NCBI RefSeq assembly: GCF_036417845.1
Contig: NC_089985.1
Coordinates: 26,370,583-26,434,582, forward strand
DNA: 64,000 nt
Direction: 5' to 3'
From: Apteryx mantelli
Taxonomy: Eukaryota; Chordata; Aves; Apterygiformes; Apterygidae
Shown: one piece after another, positions 25,337 to 38,000 of the stretch
Layout of the letters: each line of letters begins with the position of its first letter
How positions within the stretch are numbered: the first letter of the stretch is position 1
Made by a program: the position numbers and the translations under genes
The notes under the pieces: model-generated
The model's database searches: none
Seen by the model: only the letters and a program-made list of their open reading frames with translations
Told to the model about the DNA's origin: nothing

Positions 25337-26043
25337 ATGAAGGGGCTGGTGCTGGCGCTGCTGGTCGCCCTGGCGGGTAAGTCGAAGCGTCGCCTGTGCA
25401 GCCAAGCTGTGGCGGCTGTCGCCGTCCCAAGGAAACCGCGTCCGCCTCGGGGCCCGGCGGGGCATTTGCTGCCCCCGCTGCTGGAGCCCATTTACGGCTT
25501 TGGCTGAAACCTGTGCAATTTTCGGCACAGCGGGGGCGCGGGGCCGGGGCGGCGGAGGCGCCGCGGGGCCTGGCGGGACCCCGGGCGCGCAGCACCTCCT
25601 GCGCCGCCTCCCACGGCCCCGCTCGCCAGGGCCGCGCCGAGGGGGCGCGGAAAAGGCCTAAAGCCGCCGTGGAGACTCGGGGTTTCTCACATGTCCGTCT
25701 CTCTTTCCTCCCACACAGGCGGGCAGAAGCGGGACCTCGGTAAGTGCACCCTCATGGCTCCCCTGCCGCCGCGTGCGTCTCCCTGTCCGCACCCGTGTGC
25801 CTGCAGCAGGCAGCCTCGCCCTTTTTCTTTCTCTTGTTTTTCTGTTTCTCAGACAGTCGTGGTCACAGAGGTGTTTCGGTTGTTTTCTCAACAGAGCCCG
25901 TTTTCCGCGCTGGCCAGACCTACGTCTACGTCTACGAGGGCCTGGTGCTGCTGGGGCGGCGCGGCGGCGCGGCGGCGGCCGGCGTGCGGCTGCGCTGCCA
26001 GCTGGAGATCGGCCGCCCGGCCCGCGCCAACCACGTGCTGAGG
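25337..26043 (+). other. VTG3: VTG3 exons 1-3: signal peptide and N terminus
   Basis: Exons: 25337-25376, 25719-25739 (a 21-nt micro-exon), 25895-26043. Exon 1 encodes MKGLVLALLVALAG, a typical secretory signal, and the ATG sits 44 nt after the TATA box. The micro-exon gives GQKRDL, matching the GSQKFD position of chicken VTG2. Exon 3 encodes the first beta strands (FRAGQTYVYVYEGLVL) and an Ala/Arg-rich stretch. Phases 1, 1, 0 keep the frame. The micro-exon is the least certain piece. Confidence 0.85.
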
Positions 26044-29000
26044 GTAACCGCAGCCGCGCCGGGCGACCGGGCTCGCGTAGCCCCCGCGGGCCGCTCAACA
26101 TTCCCGCGTGGGGAACAGGCCTTGGGCTCATCTCCACGCAAAAACGCGGCAGGCAAAAATAGGGCGTGGAAAGGTGTCCCCAGCGTAGTTTTGCTGAGGA
26201 AGCACTGCTATGCCCACGTGTGGGAATGAATGAGGATTCGAGCACGAGCTATCCGTGTTTGCCAGCCTGGTCCACAGGCTGAGAAGAGCCCAGGGCTGGA
26301 ACTGCAACCTAATCGCATTAGAAGTCCCCTTCCGTCTCCATCACCTTGCTTTTGGGGTTGTTCACAAAGGCGTTAACTCAAATGTGAAGAACTATAGTGG
26401 TAATGTTTGCACCTGGGATAATGAGGCCAGAGCTGGGAGGGCTGTTTCTGATCGAAAAAATTGTAATGAACATCTTAAAATACTGGCATGGAACGGAAGA
26501 CCATAAAAAAGGGGTTTAGAAGAAAACATGTGGGGAGAAAGTTGTAAGAGAACGCTTAAAATTTATCCTAATAGTTTATTGAAGTCCATGCATATATTAC
26601 TCAAACAGCACGAGGAAATTCCTATTATTGGATATAACACGCTTCTGCAACTACAGGCTCTCTATAACTTAGTTATAGTTGCTATAACTTTAGCAATTAC
26701 AGGCAAAACTCTTGAGTAGGTTTAACTTTGAGAACTTAACATGACAAAGGAGCAAGCCGCACTTGTCAGTAGTGATTATAGGTGCCTAGACTAAAATAAA
26801 GCACTTAAAACCACACCATTTCCCTCTGAACAGGAACGTGTATTTTTATGTTTGAGGGTGGGAGGTGCCTCTAAGTTTATATGTATGTGCAGGTGCATGT
26901 AGGCACACATTTCCCACTAGGTAGCAGCCAAGGACTTGCAAGCAAGCTCTATAGCTTTATAAGCCTGAAATTATCAAAACCATTTCCAAATGAAAGGATG
27001 TCAGCTCCTGCTGGGCCATCTCCCGCCTGAGGACCTGTGGTCAGCTTAGCTTCCCCATCAGAGATGCTTCAGTTTTGCCACTTTGGGACATGCTGGGCAG
27101 TGAGCAGCAGCTGTAATAGTTACCATGTGTTTAGGTAGGCAGCTTGAGTGATGGCTTGCCTGTGCTTTTTAGACTGAAGGAAAATCTCACTGAAAATCTG
27201 GGAAAAGCAGAGAAATTCCATTCCATACAGACTGCTAACAGCCAATGTTTCACTCATGTGAATACCCTGTAAACTCTACCAGATTTGCAGAACTTTTGAA
27301 GTTCTTATTCTTCTAGCAAAAATCCTTTATGGAAATTGTGTTTTCAAGACTTTTTCCTAGGACCAGCACAAGGAGTTAAGAAGGAAAGCATTTCCTGCAG
27401 TGTTGGACAAGTGGCTTGTGTCTGGCCGTGGACTGAAGTGTTCAGTTTCTTTGTTATTGCACTGTTTTAAACTGATGGCAAAAATGATGATTATGTTTTC
27501 TTAATTTTGTTTACAGATTCAATCACCGAAGCTGGAAGAATACAATGGATCCTGGCCCAGGGACCCATTCACCCCAGCTTCAAAGCTCACAGAGACCCTT
27601 GCTTCATGTTTCCCCCGAGCCTTTGAGTTTGAATATAGTGAAGGAAAGCCTGGAAATATTTATGCCCCTGAAGACTGTCCCATCATATGTACTAACATAG
27701 TGAGAGGAGTTCTGAACATGATGCAGCTAATCATCAAAAAGTCGCAAAATGTCTATGAATTACAAGAGGTTTGCTTTTTCCATTCCTTTATTGTTACTCT
27801 CATTTTACTGTTACATAATAACATGCCTGTACATACGCTTCCCAGGCAGTTTTCATTTATCTATTTGTGTCTGTAATGAAGGCCTGTTTCTAGCATTCAA
27901 GTTCACAAGTTCATTGTGTTTAATCAATACTCACAGGCTGGGATTGAAGGTGTCTGCCCAACCAGATATGTTATCCAGGATAACAGCAAGAATAATCGTG
28001 CCACCATATCCAAAAGCAAGGATCTAACCAACTGCCGGGATAAAGCAGTGAAGAACATAGGAATGGCTTACATCCGCCCTTGTCCTACCTGCCCCTTGGT
28101 ATGAGCAGTGCAAGTATATGCTGCTAAACTCATCAATGGCATAAGCAATTGTTAAATACACATCCATTGCACTGATGCTTATAAGGAATTTAGCTCATCT
28201 GTGATAAATTAACTATTGACTGTTCCTTTTAATAAGTGAGTTTCTCTGCACTTTTAGAAAGTCAGAAATATTGAAAGCACAGTGATGTTCACTTACAAGA
28301 TGAAGTACGATGACAGCGGGGCCTTGATGACATCTGCTGTGTCTGAACAAATGTATCAGATTGCTCCATTCAATGAACCTGACGGTGTTGCTGTCATGGA
28401 AGCAAGGTAGGATCAGTTACAGTGTGTGTCTGTAAGTGCATCTATAATTATCAGAGCCAGGATGTGATGCCTAAAACATATTTACTCAGGATGCGTGAGT
28501 TAAACAAGTATCTTATTTCACTGCAACTGGAAGGCTTTTTTAAGTCCTAGGCTCTTTGGGGTTGGTTTCTTGGGTCAGGTGAGTGATCTCTGCACCACCT
28601 GTAAACAAGGCTCTTTTGTAATTAGCAGAGATGAAGTTGCTGCATGGTAGCAGCCAATTTTCCTGAAGCCAAGCCTCTCCTGGGAAAACTGGTAGTGTTT
28701 TACAACAGGTTGGATCCAGCCCTTTGCATCTTCAGTCCAGAGGAGCTGGTGCGAAGCACCCGGGGCACCGCAGGACTGCGCTCCCCACACCCAGCTCTGG
28801 TCCTGTGTTGTGCACCATGCTCAGGGTGTGTAGGGGAGCACAGCCACCCTCCCTGGGCAGGAAAGCTGCACTGGCTGGTGAAATCCAGTCGTCCATCTGC
28901 CACGGCAAGGAAAAGCTGCAAAATTTAAACCTGAACCTATTGTAAAAGTATTCCTGTCAGATATTCCCTTTATTTTAAATCTGGCAATTTATCCATCTCT

Positions 29001-32000
29001 CAGTGACTTTTGCAAACTTTAATGAAAGCTCCCACCATTCCCATGCTATTTCCAGATAACCTGAGTAATGAACAAACTTGAGAAGTGCCTGATCCATTTG
29101 CAGTCAATATAACTATCTTGTTGGGCACCACTCAATCTGCTCCAACAGCTTTATACATTCACCGCTCGCACAGATCGGTAAGATGTTAGTGATGCATTTC
29201 TTTCTTTCCCTTGAAGACAAGAATTGGCTTTGGTTGACATTAAAAACACTCCCATAAGTCCACCAGAAACTCAACTGCACAACCATGGGAATCTCCATTA
29301 CCGTTTCTCAGGAGAACTACTCCAGATGCCAATCCATCTAATAAAGATCAAAAATCCAGAATTGCAGGTATTAGATGCTTATTTTTCATACTCTTTCATT
29401 ATTTATAAATTTAACAGATTATCAGAAAATAATTTTAGACATAGTGTTTTATACTTTCTGGGTTTTTTTCCATAGTTAACAGAAATACTGCGACAATTAG
29501 TTCAGTATAATGAAGAAGGATCCAGTAAAGAAGCTTCAGCCAAATTCTTACAGATGATCCAGCTTTTTCGCTTAGTGACCCTTGATCAAATTGAGCCTTT
29601 GTGGGTGCAATTTGCAAATGAACCTCCTTACAGGTAACTGCATTGCTTTCAGCCAGAAATTCTGATGAGAGAAATACTGGGCAATGGAGATAATGAATCC
29701 TCCCCTTCTTGGCAGGCACTGGTTTCTGAGTGCAATCTGTGCTGCTGGAGCTACTGACACATTCAAATTCCTTAAGCAAAAAATTCATCTTGAGAAGCTG
29801 AACATCTGGGAAGCAGCTGTGACGCTCCCTCTTGCTTTCCATTTCGTTACACCCAACGAGCAAACTCTAGAAATCGCATCAGTGAGTACAAATTATTCTT
29901 CATTCTGTCTCCCAGTCATTCATTTTTAGTGGTGAATTCGTAGGATTATAAGTGGAAGATGCAACATTCTAATACTGTAAAATGCAGGGTATTAAGAAAA
30001 ATTGAGGATGTGTTTTAGAAAATGTTTCCAAATACTTGTTACCAAAATGTTTTAATGGCTTTGTTATTTGATGCTGTTAAAACCCACAAATCCTAGGAAA
30101 ATTGCCACTGATTTCTTTTTGCCAAAATATAAATTTGAAAAAAATAGACAAACTGAAGCAACTGATATCATGGAACCAAAAATAAAAGCACATACTTTAT
30201 AATTGGAGCAACAATACTGTTATTATATCTGAAAGACTGGCATTTGATTTAACTTAAAAAAAATCTAGGAAATATCCAAAATAATTTTATCTATTTATTT
30301 CTCAAATGCAAGGGAAATGTTCACTAAATTCTAGCTCTAGTAAATAGGAACACTAAGGAATGCTACTTCTTGCTTCTGCAGACTTTTCTGACATGTCCCC
30401 AAATCCAGAAAGCACCAATGCTTCGAATACTTGTTTACCTGGGATATGGCTGCATGGTAAATAGATACAGTGCTCAGGCTTCATTTTTGCCTAATGAACT
30501 TCTTCAGGTAGGTGGCTCTCATTTCATGTTTTATAAGGAGTGAAGACATTTTAAAAATGCCTCTAATTTAGTTCTCACAATGTTGGTAATTAGGTAACTA
30601 GTTTTTACATGCCTCACTCTTAGCTGTGATTGCCTGCAAAATTGCAAAGACAGAATGAAATGGCAAGCTGATGTTTTCTAAAAATCTGGTCTTTACAGTT
30701 AAGAATTTCAAAGGTAGAAGCCCTTGGGGATAATGGATTCTGTAAACCAACTGAAACTAAATTTATCTATAACATTTAGGATTAAACAAGATAATTATGA
30801 TTCTTCTTCCTACTTCTACAGTAAGCAGATTATATTAAAAATCTATTAAAAAGGCACTGAAGTGTGAATACAAGCAAAGCTCTAGATGTATCATAAGTTA
30901 GAACTTCCAAAGCTTCATAACTGCATATCACCATCAGAAATTTTTGCATTGTTTTCCTTGGACTATGATGCTCTAGTCCCTTTGTCAGGCGGACCACAGC
31001 ACTGGGATGGCCTGCTGGCATTAGAACGTGATTAAAATCTTCCCCAAAAGAGTGAAACAAAGCCAATCCACCAGAAAAGTAATTTGTCTTCTCAGAACAG
31101 CAAAGACCTTTAGGTAAACCAGCTATTGACATAAGAAGTGAAAACTATGCAAGTGTAATTCTGAGGCTGTGGCAGGCCCTGCAGGGATGCAGGCTCGCAG
31201 GGCTGATGAAGTGGCCCCAGGCCCACCTGGGAAGTCCTTTGGGGACCCCTGCATCAGTCTGGTGCTGCTCTCAAACTTGTAATAGACTCCCTGGGGCAGA
31301 CATCTAGCTAGGAACATCCCCAAAGCTCAGGCTCAGGCACAATTTAAAATCAGTTTTAACATTTTTTCCTGGGAGAAAAATAAGAACAGCTTCCCTCAAG
31401 GTTCTGCACCAGTAGTTGTTATTTTTGCTATGGCAATGAGCTTTTTTATGTATCATTGTAAGATCGTTACTTGAAGTGCTTAACACATTTGCTCTGTTTT
31501 CAGCCGCTCCATGACCTTGCTACTGAAGCTGCCAGCAAGGGCCATGCTGAAGATATGGCCTTGGCTCTGAAAGCCATAGGCAATGCAGGAGAGCCAGCCA
31601 GTATCAAACACATCCTGAAGTTTTTGCCAACATTTTCACCTGTTGCAGCTGCATTACCAAACAGAATTCATGCTGATGCTGTGTTGGCCTTGAGAAAAAT
31701 TGCCAGAAAAGACCTTGCAAAAGTAATTGAATTTACTATTTAACAAATGTGTTAGCAGATGTGATTTGGGTTAACTTAGTGATGCAGTGATAATAAAAAC
31801 ATCTGGTAATGTTAGCAACCTGGGACAGATTCCTCAGTTAGTGACTTTCCTCTTGCCCATGCTGCAAACTTCCTGACATCACCCCTGTCCTTGTTGATGT
31901 CTCTGGGAACAAGGTTGCTCTAGTCACTGTCATGTTGGGCCCATTACTAATGGCTGTTTCTTCCAGTCCTGTTCACTGTGCACCCAACACTTCGTTTTCA

Positions 32001-35000
32001 GTGACAGTTTCTATGCTCGAGTCTCTGCACAGCGTTTTGTTCTCCATTCAGTGCAGATCAAACATGCGCTGTTTAGGAAGAATTTCTTACTAAGAAGTTA
32101 CAAGGTACTCACAGGCTGTATCTTCTTTCTCTAGGTAAGACAAACCTTGCTCCAGATCTTTATGGACAATTCACTTGCTCCTAATGTTCGAATGGTGGCT
32201 TGTGTTGTCCTCTTAGAAACTAAGCCTGCTCTTCCAACTGTAGCAGCTATGGCCAGCTTGCTACTAAAGGAGACCAGCTTACAGGTAGCCAGTTTCACAT
32301 ATTCACACATGAAGGCTTTGGCAGTAGGCAGGATCCCACAGCTCTATAATTTGTAAGTAGAGGAAAAAGTGAACTTTTCAGTTGCAAATAGTGATTTTTC
32401 TTATAGTTTTCTAAGAATTTGGTTACAGTCAACAACCTTCATATGCTTTTGACTCTTTATTACTTAGATCTGCTGCTTGCAACATTGCCATTAAGCTACT
32501 AAGCCCCAGACTTGACAGGCTGAGCTATCGTTACAGCAAGGTCATTCATGTCGGCGGTTATTCCAGTGAGTACTAGACACCCTGTTGAACTCCTTTGGCT
32601 TATGTAGAAATGCCTCTATCAAGTTGCATGATTTTCATCCAAAATCCTACCATGGACAATGGGTTTAGTGCATTCTTGAAATAGAAAAAGTACAACCTCC
32701 TAAAATGCAGAATGCCCTAAAGGTGTTCTACTACTCTTTGGGTATCTACTGAGGAAAAAGATATCTGAACATGGATTTAGACCTCCTTCTTTAATCACTG
32801 TGGTTGTGTTGACTCTGCCCTAGAACTAAGTTCTTTTCTTGGGGTTACAGACTTGAAGACCTGTGGGACTGAATACTGGCAGAATCATTTGTCATCTAAT
32901 ACAGCATGTACATAATGTCTGACACGAACTAGATATCTTGGAGACCCTAATGAAAAATCTCTGCTGCGTTTTATTTCTGTTATAGCTGAATATAAGGCTG
33001 GTGCAATTTGGAGGGTCTATCTAATGAACAGTCCTGGCACTATGTTTCCATCTGATATAATCACAAAAGTAAGAGGATATTATGCAAGTACTGCAACGGA
33101 TATTGCTGAGGTAAATATTTCATTAAAACAACCATCCCAGCTATGGATAATATTACTTATTAAGCCATTTGGACTGTGATAGCATTTAACTCCATCCTTG
33201 GCTGTGAGGACTTATGTGGAAGGGAAAATATGGATCACGGTTATGATTTCACATGTATTTGGGCATCTTGACACATAGATTCAGCTACAAACATGTTAGG
33301 TATAGACATGAACATCTAGAAGAGCAAAGGAAAGCTTAGGCAGCTGAGTTTTCTTCTACCTACCTAAAGTCACATGACATTTTGGGCATTTTGCCTAAGT
33401 ACATGCAATAAGCAGCTGAAACTACATTTCGGCTAGCAGTGCAGCCAGGGTATCATGAAGCTCCATGTAACAGCATGCAGCCACTTACTCAGCTTCTTGG
33501 GCAGGCTTTGTAGCCTGCGCTGGGCTCTGTGCTACCCTAACATTATCCCCACTGACTAATTCAGAGCTACCTCAGCACGTCCTCACCATCTGCAGTCATA
33601 GCCTGCAGTCATCTGCCAAGTAGACATACCCTTATAAGTGTAATGGCTTCATGAAGTATGTATTTAGAGTAGCCTCAGTAAGAGTATTGCTACATACAAA
33701 GGTATTCCTGAGCTCTCTTGTGCTTGGGCTGTGATGCCTAACTCTGTTTCCTACAGGTGGCTCTCCGATCGCAAAGCCTATCCAATATTATGAGGAAACG
33801 TAATATTCCCTTTACTGAATATGATACATACAAGACACTGAAAGAACTTGGTAAAACGGTATGTATATACTCATCCTTCTGATGTGTTTGAAATATGCAG
33901 TTTACACCTTTGATATTTCAGTGAGAAAAGAATGAGTTGCTGTGTTTGGTTGCAGGAAGACGTACTTGTATTGCACTTATGGCATCAATGGATGCCAGCT
34001 TTTCATTCGACATGTCAGCACACCACACGAGTGTGCCCTTAGTGTACAGTACAAAGGATGATGATGATGGTAGCAAAAATTCATGTGTTTTGCAGTGTAT
34101 ATTAAAATGCAGTAAGGATTGCTCTTCTCTTTTACAGTGATTATTGGATAAAAGTTTTGTTCACGAGCTTTTTCTTAGGTGTCATCCACTACTTACTGCA
34201 GTAAAAAATTATCCTTATTTGGGGAAAGTCGCACTGAAGTCAGTTATGTAACATAAGAAAGGCCATTTTAGTTCAGAGCTGTGTGAAGTCTATTGGTTTT
34301 CTGACTAAGGAACTGTAGTTAGCATCCTTTAGATTTGATCCAGTCTTTGTTAATGCAACATTATATTTTAAATAACATTATCTGCTTCTTCCCTTTCTCC
34401 CCCATCTCTTCTTAATACCACAGCTTCTGGGATGGAAAGAATTGCCTCCTGAAGACCCTCTGATATCTGCTTATGTGAAAGTACTTGGCCAGGAGATTGC
34501 CTTTGTTGACATTGGTAAAGATGTCATTCAGCAGGCTGTAACGGTACTGACAACTACTACTGTCTTTTTTTGTCTGAGGTGCTGGATAATTTCACCTCCT
34601 TCTCTCTCTCTCTTTTTACCTACCTATCTATCTACCCTATTTCTCTGTATTCAGACCCTAACTGGATCATCAAACTGGCAGCCAGTGGTGGCAAAAGTGA
34701 TGGATGAGGCCCGACGAGGAATTTCCGGACGATGGATCCTCCCAGGGATGGTGGCTGAGCTGCGGCACATCGTCCCCACAGCCGTGGGCCTGCCTCTGGA
34801 GTTCAGCCTGTGCGGTGTTGCCCTGGCCCAGACTGCAGCTGCTGGTGAGCTTGCAACGCCTCATGGAGCACTTTCCTTACAAGTCTACCTTGGAATAATT
34901 GTGGCCCCATCCCTCCACTGAAATTAAATCCCTCTCTAATCCTGACAAATACTTTTGTAATGTGGAAATATTAGTGTTCAGCTACCTCCAAAGGGTTTGA

Positions 35001-38000
35001 GAAGTAATTAGCGTGTTTTGCCTGGGACGTATTTGTGTAACTCTGTTTCAGAGTAACAAGCTTTAAACAATTGTGTAGAGCATTTCAAAATGTAAAAGCA
35101 CTACCCAGGTGTTAACTACTACGTTTATTGAAAAAAATTTCATCACCAGCATTAATTACTAGTCTGTTCATATAATTCCTTTCTGTCTCTTGCAGTTGAT
35201 ATGCAGATGTCACCACCATTATCTGGCAATTTTAGACCTTCCCAGCTGCTGGAAGCCAATATGGAGGTTCATGCTGATATCAAGCCAAAGTAACGATGAC
35301 ATATATTTTCACATATACACACACATACATGCATGCACATTCATTTATATTTGAAATATATATGTGATAGCATGTTGTTATATAAGGACTTTATTTGTCA
35401 CAGATTTGGGATGGCTGTATTATTCATGAGTAGTGAAGCTGTGAGGAAGCAACACAGTCATGTGTCACCTCCCGAACCTGTGAGCCTGGCAGCGGGCACT
35501 GTACCCTGCTGCAGTGCTCTGCCATTGCTAAAAAGGCTTCCATTTGTACTGTTTAGTGACTACAGATACTAAACTGTGAAGATATATTTGCTTACGTATG
35601 AAAAAGTTTTACAAGTTCAATGTCATCTTGTCATCACAAGGGGGGAATTTTAGAGGGAAAAGGAAGGTGTGTTTCTGGGTTAGCAAAAACAACTGCAATA
35701 ATGATAGTAATAATTAATAATAATAATCTAAGTACAGTCTGAAGCTGATAAAAGATTCTGGTATTAGATGGTCCTTGGGCAATATATCAGTGAAAAGTGA
35801 AAAGGTCCATGTTAACCTTGTTTATCAGGTAAATCCTTCACTTTTTTCAGTGACACTTCAACTTGTTTTTATCTCCTTACATGATACATCTCTTTATCTA
35901 TCAATAATGGTTCTTACAATGAAAAGAACAGCATGAAAATGCAATTTTGCATTTCAAAGTTAAATATGTGCATGTTAATATGTAATTATTTCCATTCTTT
36001 CAGAGTATATTTTCATGTGATTGCAGTGATGGGGATTAATACACAATACTTTCAGAATGGTCTTGAATTTCATGCAGAGTTCAGTGCCAACACTACAATG
36101 AAATTTGATGCCAGGATAAACGTGAAAGAGAAAAGTTTTAAGCTTGAAACCACTCCCTGCCGTCAGGAGGTTGAGCTAGCAGCTGCAAGGTACAGAAGGA
36201 TTTGTTGCATTTTGCTTGTTATGTATAACTGATTGTCAGTTCCTTTTTATAAAATCGTGAACACACAACTCCTTGTTAGGCCCTGCTGTATTTTGGCAGC
36301 CACATAATGATATTCTCTTTTGTGCATCAGCAAAGATTTTTTTTTTTTTTAAATATAACTGTACTGATAAGTTCTGTGTCTCTGAAGCATGTGAGGAGGA
36401 CAAGAAGTCAGTTGATGAGGTCAGTACTGCCTCAGTGGCTTAATGCTGATTAAAATACAGAAGAGCACAGTATTGCCTGTATCTCTTCAGAATTAAATAC
36501 AGCAGGGGTGAGAAAAATCAAATGTTACTTATGTGCCATTTATTACCATTTATTGTCTCAACAGGAGCGAAGTTTATGCTATTTCAAGAAACATAGAAGA
36601 AGTAGATTCAGAAAAGAGATCCCATATTCTCCCTAAAGGAGAAGTACTGAGTATCCCTGAGCAGCAGTTTCAGTCATCAGGAATATCTTCAGGAGATCGA
36701 AGTGAGAAGGTAATAATGCCTCTGACCACTGCCATAGCAAGCAGATAGAGAACAGACAACTTCTCACAGAGGTTGAGCACCTACAACCCAGCAATTGGCT
36801 AACAAAATCACAAACATTAAACTGTGAGATTCAATGGGTGCCTGGCATATCCAAAACCAGACCTAATATAAGTCCCAGTGGGTTCAAGCCACTCAATTCA
36901 GGGTCTGCTCACTCGTGTCATCTTATGCAAATAGGATGGCTTTGATAGAATGTCTTCCTGTTTCTTTACAGTCAAGGGGAGAGGGTGTGGAGGCCGCGTC
37001 CTTTGTACAATATCTCTGTTCTCAAAGCCAGAGCAATGTGGAAAGGATGAGTTTCTGGCAGGTTGTACATTTTTATTCCCAAGTCCAGAGGGAATCCCTG
37101 CAGTGGACTGCAGAAGCCCCTTCTCTTATGTGCTCTTCAGCTGCTGAGGCCTGCTGCTAACATGGGAAGAATATATTGAATTGAAACAGGAGGGCTAGTA
37201 GCCCAAAACTGGTGCAGAGAAATAGCTCCTCCACAGAGCCCTTTCAGGTTCTTGATGGGAAGTTTGTGAGAAACTGCCTGGGAAACACTGGGCAGGAGAA
37301 CTGTCCTCTTCTACAGAGCGCTTTGGAGGAAACCCCACTACTTCCAGTGCTTGGGTCTCTGTTTTTAGGCAGTGCTTCCTTATATGGGCAAAACCGTTGT
37401 CATTCTTGTCATTAACAGGAATAAAGGAAAGAATTTAGGAGCCGCACCAAATTTTTTTTGTACAAAATATTTTTATTTACTGTGTTTTTTGTTTAATGCA
37501 GCAAAGAAATATTTCTAGTGTGATATCGAAGGGATACCAGCAAGGTTCAGAAGAGGAACATCACCACAGTGTAGGAGGAAGATCTTATGCACGAACTTTC
37601 TGCAGCAAATTAGCTAGTTTGGGATGTTATGCTTGTCTCAGCCTAAAATCACGAGATTCTACTTTCTTAAGAAACACGTACCTGCACAAATTAATTGGAG
37701 AACATGAAGCCAAAATAGTTTTGAAACCAGGTAATGAAAACAAGCTTGTCTGTCAATTTCTGTGAATGCTGCTCAAGTACTGTAACTCTGGAAAATAAAT
37801 GTCTTGACTCTAGTTCAAACAGATGCTGATATTGACAAAATACAGCTGGAGATTCAGGCAGGATCCAGAGCAGCTTCCAAAATAATTGACGTGGTAAGCT
37901 CGGGGTCTGAGGAAGAGGATGTATCATCTCCATATGGGGACATTCAAGCTAAACTAAAGAAGATTCTAGGCATTGAAAAAGTGTTCAAGGTAAGAGACTT

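Larger units (their letters stand above)
25150..26110. other. GC-rich block over VTG3 promoter and exons 1-3
   Basis: This kilobase is much richer in G+C and CpG than the rest of VTG3 or VTG2. It includes the coding parts of exons 1-3, where the protein becomes Ala/Arg/Gly-rich. The same gene turns AT-rich from exon 4 on. Several long open frames here on both strands are composition artefacts. Confidence 0.75.

Noticed and set aside
25230-26245. Open frames of 121-195 codons on both strands around VTG3 exons 1-3
   Set aside because: GC-rich composition artefacts that overlap real VTG3 splice sites, with no family resemblance.
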